Positions 62,269 through 64,000 of a stretch of DNA of 64,000 bases are shown here, in pieces; position 1 is the first letter of the stretch, and each line of letters begins with the position of its first letter. The position numbers and the translations under genes were made by a program. The DNA is taken from contig CALALX010000093.1 of the NCBI GenBank assembly GCA_937925635.1, forward strand, positions 26,657 through 90,656, in the 5' to 3' direction. Origin of the DNA: an uncultured Caulobacter sp. (GTDB lineage Bacteria; Pseudomonadota; Alphaproteobacteria; Caulobacterales; Caulobacteraceae). The notes beneath the pieces were generated by a model. That model was not told the DNA's origin, searched no databases, and was given only the letters and a program-made list of their open reading frames with translations.

Positions 62269-63924
62269 TTAGTGGTGGTCCGGCTTGATCACCGGCAGCT
62301 CGTTGAACTGGTGGAACGGCGGCGGCGAGGACAGGGTCCACTCCAGCGTCGTGGCACCTTCGCCCCAGGGATTGGCCTCGGCCTTGCGGCGACGGATGGC
62401 GGCTTCCAGCAGGGTGATCAGGAAGATGCCGACGCCCACCGCCGTGATGGCGTAGCCCCAGGACGAGATCTGGTTCCAGTAGGTGAAGGCTTCCGGATAG
62501 TCGACATAGCGCCGCGGCATGCCCTGCAGGCCCAGGAAGTGCTGCGGGAAGAACACCAGGTTCACGCCGATGAACATGACCCAAAACTGCAGCGCGCCGA
62601 GGAACTCGTTGTACTTCACGCCCCAGATCTTCTCGAACCAGTAGAAGAAGCCGGCGAAGATCGCGAACACGGCGCCCAGCGACAGCACGTAGTGGAAGTG
62701 GGCGACCACGTAGTAGGTGTCGTGCAGGCTGTAGTCGATGCCGGCGTTGGCCAGCACCACGCCCGTCACGCCGCCGACGGTGAACAGGAAGATGAAGCCC
62801 ATCGCCCACAGCATCGGCGTCTTGAAGCTGATGGAGCCGCCCCACATCGTGGCGATCCAGCTGAAGATCTTCACGCCTGTCGGGACGGCGATGACCATCG
62901 TGGCGGCCACGAAGTAGGCGCGCAGGTTGATGCCCATGCCGACGGTGTACATGTGGTGGGCCCACACGATGAAGCCGACGAAGCCGATGGCGACCATGGC
63001 GTAGGCCATCGCGAGGTAGCCGAAGACCGGCTTGCGCGAGAAGGTCGAGACGATGTGGCTGATCATGCCGAAGCCCGGCAGGATCAGGATGTACACTTCC
63101 GGGTGACCGAAGAACCAGAACAGGTGCTGGAACATCACCGGATCGCCGCCGCCGGCGGGATCGAAGAAGTGGGTGCCGAAGTTGCGGTCGGTCAGCAGCA
63201 TGGTGATGGCGCCGGCCAGCACGGGCAGCGACAGCAGCAGCAGGAAGACGGTGACCAGGATCGACCACACGAACAGCGGCATGCGGTGCAGGGTCATGCC
63301 CGGCGCGCGCATGTTGAAGATGGTTGTGATGAAGTTGATGGCACCGAGGATCGAGCTCGCGCCGGCCAGGTGGAGCGCGAAGATCGCCAGGTCCATGGCC
63401 GGGCCGGTGTGGCCCGAGGTCGACAGCGGCGGATAGATCGTCCAGCCGCCGCCGAAGCCCTTGCCGGGGCCGCCATCGACGAACATCGAGGTCAGCAGCA
63501 GCACCCAGGCGGCGACCAGCAGCCAGAACGAGATGTTGTTCATGCGCGGGAAGGCCATGTCCGGCGCGCCGATCATCAGCGGCACGAACCAGTTGCCAAA
63601 GCCGCCGATCATCGCCGGCATGACCATGAAGAAGATCATGATCAGGGCGTGGGCGGTGACCACCGCGTTATAGCCGTGCTTGGACTGCTCGATCAGGCCC
63701 AGCAGGCTGACCGAGGAGTTGGCGGCGAAGATCTGGATGCCCGGCTGGGCCAGTTCCCAGCGGATCAGGCCCGAAAGGGCGCCGCCCACGATGCCCGCCA
63801 TGATGGCGAACAGCAGGTACAGCGTGCCGATGTCCTTGTGGTTCGTGGAGAAGAACCAGCGGGCGATGAAGCCGGGCTTGTGGTCGGCGTCGTCGTGCGT
63901 GTCGTGAGCGGCGGCGTGAGCCAT
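62269..63924 (-). CDS. ctaD: Cytochrome c oxidase subunit I
   Basis: Catalytic subunit of the aa3 oxidase, 551 residues with twelve helices. Haem and copper ligands are visible: His in VVTAHALIMIFFMVMPAMIGGFGNW, the CuB His-Tyr pair in FFGHPEVYILILPGFG, the HH pair in VWAHHMYTVGM and the two haem histidines in VVAHFHYVLSLGA. The protein oxidises cytochrome c and reduces O2 while pumping protons. The upstream gene at the window edge is the probable ctaC. Confidence 0.98.
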   Translation of the reverse strand: MAHAAAHDTHDDADHKPGFIARWFFSTNHKDIGTLYLLFAIMAGIVGGALSGLIRWELAQPGIQIFAANSSVSLLGLIEQSKHGYNAVVTAHALIMIFFMVMPAMIGGFGNWFVPLMIGAPDMAFPRMNNISFWLLVAAWVLLLTSMFVDGGPGKGFGGGWTIYPPLSTSGHTGPAMDLAIFALHLAGASSILGAINFITTIFNMRAPGMTLHRMPLFVWSILVTVFLLLLSLPVLAGAITMLLTDRNFGTHFFDPAGGGDPVMFQHLFWFFGHPEVYILILPGFGMISHIVSTFSRKPVFGYLAMAYAMVAIGFVGFIVWAHHMYTVGMGINLRAYFVAATMVIAVPTGVKIFSWIATMWGGSISFKTPMLWAMGFIFLFTVGGVTGVVLANAGIDYSLHDTYYVVAHFHYVLSLGAVFAIFAGFFYWFEKIWGVKYNEFLGALQFWVMFIGVNLVFFPQHFLGLQGMPRRYVDYPEAFTYWNQISSWGYAITAVGVGIFLITLLEAAIRRRKAEANPWGEGATTLEWTLSSPPPFHQFNELPVIKPDHH

Positions 63925-63941
63925 CGGTCTTACCCTGGAAA

Positions 63942-64000
63942 TCAGTGAGCGGCGGCCGGCGCGGCGGCGCCAGCGGCGGGGGCGGCCGGAGCGGCCGGGG
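63942..64000 (-). CDS. ctaC: Partial gene, probable cytochrome c oxidase subunit II C-terminus
   Basis: Only the last 18 to 19 codons are in the window, ending in an Ala/Pro-rich tail (PAAPAAPAAGAAAPAAAH then TGA). Its position 17 bases upstream of ctaD on the same strand is where ctaC lies in this group, and Ala/Pro-rich tails are common on subunit II in Caulobacterales. The identity is inferred from position and composition; no catalytic motif is visible. Confidence 0.55.
   Translation of the reverse strand, partial: PAAPAAPAAGAAAPAAAH

Overview
The window is 64 kb of densely packed, G+C-rich chromosomal DNA with short intergenic gaps and many 1 to 4 base start/stop overlaps. It reads as core chromosome of an alphaproteobacterium of the order Caulobacterales (Caulobacter or Phenylobacterium type; the genus cannot be fixed by eye). 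The main reasons are a TipF-like flagellar protein, a PAS-GEDEF-EAL protein like Caulobacter PdeA lying near an aa3 cytochrome oxidase cluster, and dispersed extragenic palindromes. No rRNA, tRNA, prophage, integrase, IS transposase or CRISPR array was seen.

Layout. 0-6 kb: YjhX-like protein, rsmD, a divergent phospholipid module (plsC-cdsA on minus; membrane protein and YnbA-like CDP-alcohol transferase on plus), a pseudouridine synthase and tadA. 5.7-6.6 kb: a DUF7662/PIN pair resembling a toxin-antitoxin locus. 6.6-13.7 kb: AraC regulator, oxidoreductase, 3-hydroxyacyl-CoA dehydrogenase, DUF418 protein, feoAB with a Fur-like box. 13.8-21.6 kb: tipF, S9 peptidase, acyl-CoA dehydrogenase, M23 peptidase and small genes. 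21.7-24.5 kb: groESL with a sigma-32-like promoter and CIRCE, then a DUF559 nuclease-like gene boxed by inverted repeats. 25-36.6 kb: copper-binding four-helix protein, nrdB, TetR/SnoaL pair, an orphan 371-residue protein, a pseudo-receiver LuxR regulator, a hybrid histidine kinase and nrdA. 36.9-51.3 kb: CoA transferase, a manganese (yybP-ykoY) riboswitch with its GDT1/MntP-type transporter, DUF1330 pair, nitronate monooxygenase, SDR, bdhA, yaaA, FAD dehydrogenase, Sua5, YceI/cytochrome b561 genes and a second acyl-CoA dehydrogenase. 52-64 kb: peroxiredoxin, YqgE, and one long minus-strand series ctaC(partial)-ctaD-ctaB-coxF-ctaG-ctaE-DUF983-SURF1-thrC-M16 followed by GNAT and pdeA.

Regulation is the richest part of the window. 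Two lipid-metabolism genes 25 kb apart carry the same PsrA-type operator at exactly the same distance from their start codons. The two unlinked ribonucleotide reductase genes each have a pair of NrdR-like boxes with 32 bp between centres, and nrdB also has a perfect DnaA box. The riboswitch leader holds an eight-base segment that can base-pair with the ribosome binding site it controls. The most system-like unknowns are the DUF559 element with its gene-less relative at 51.3 kb, the YnbA-type lipid module, and the 29-33 kb signalling locus.
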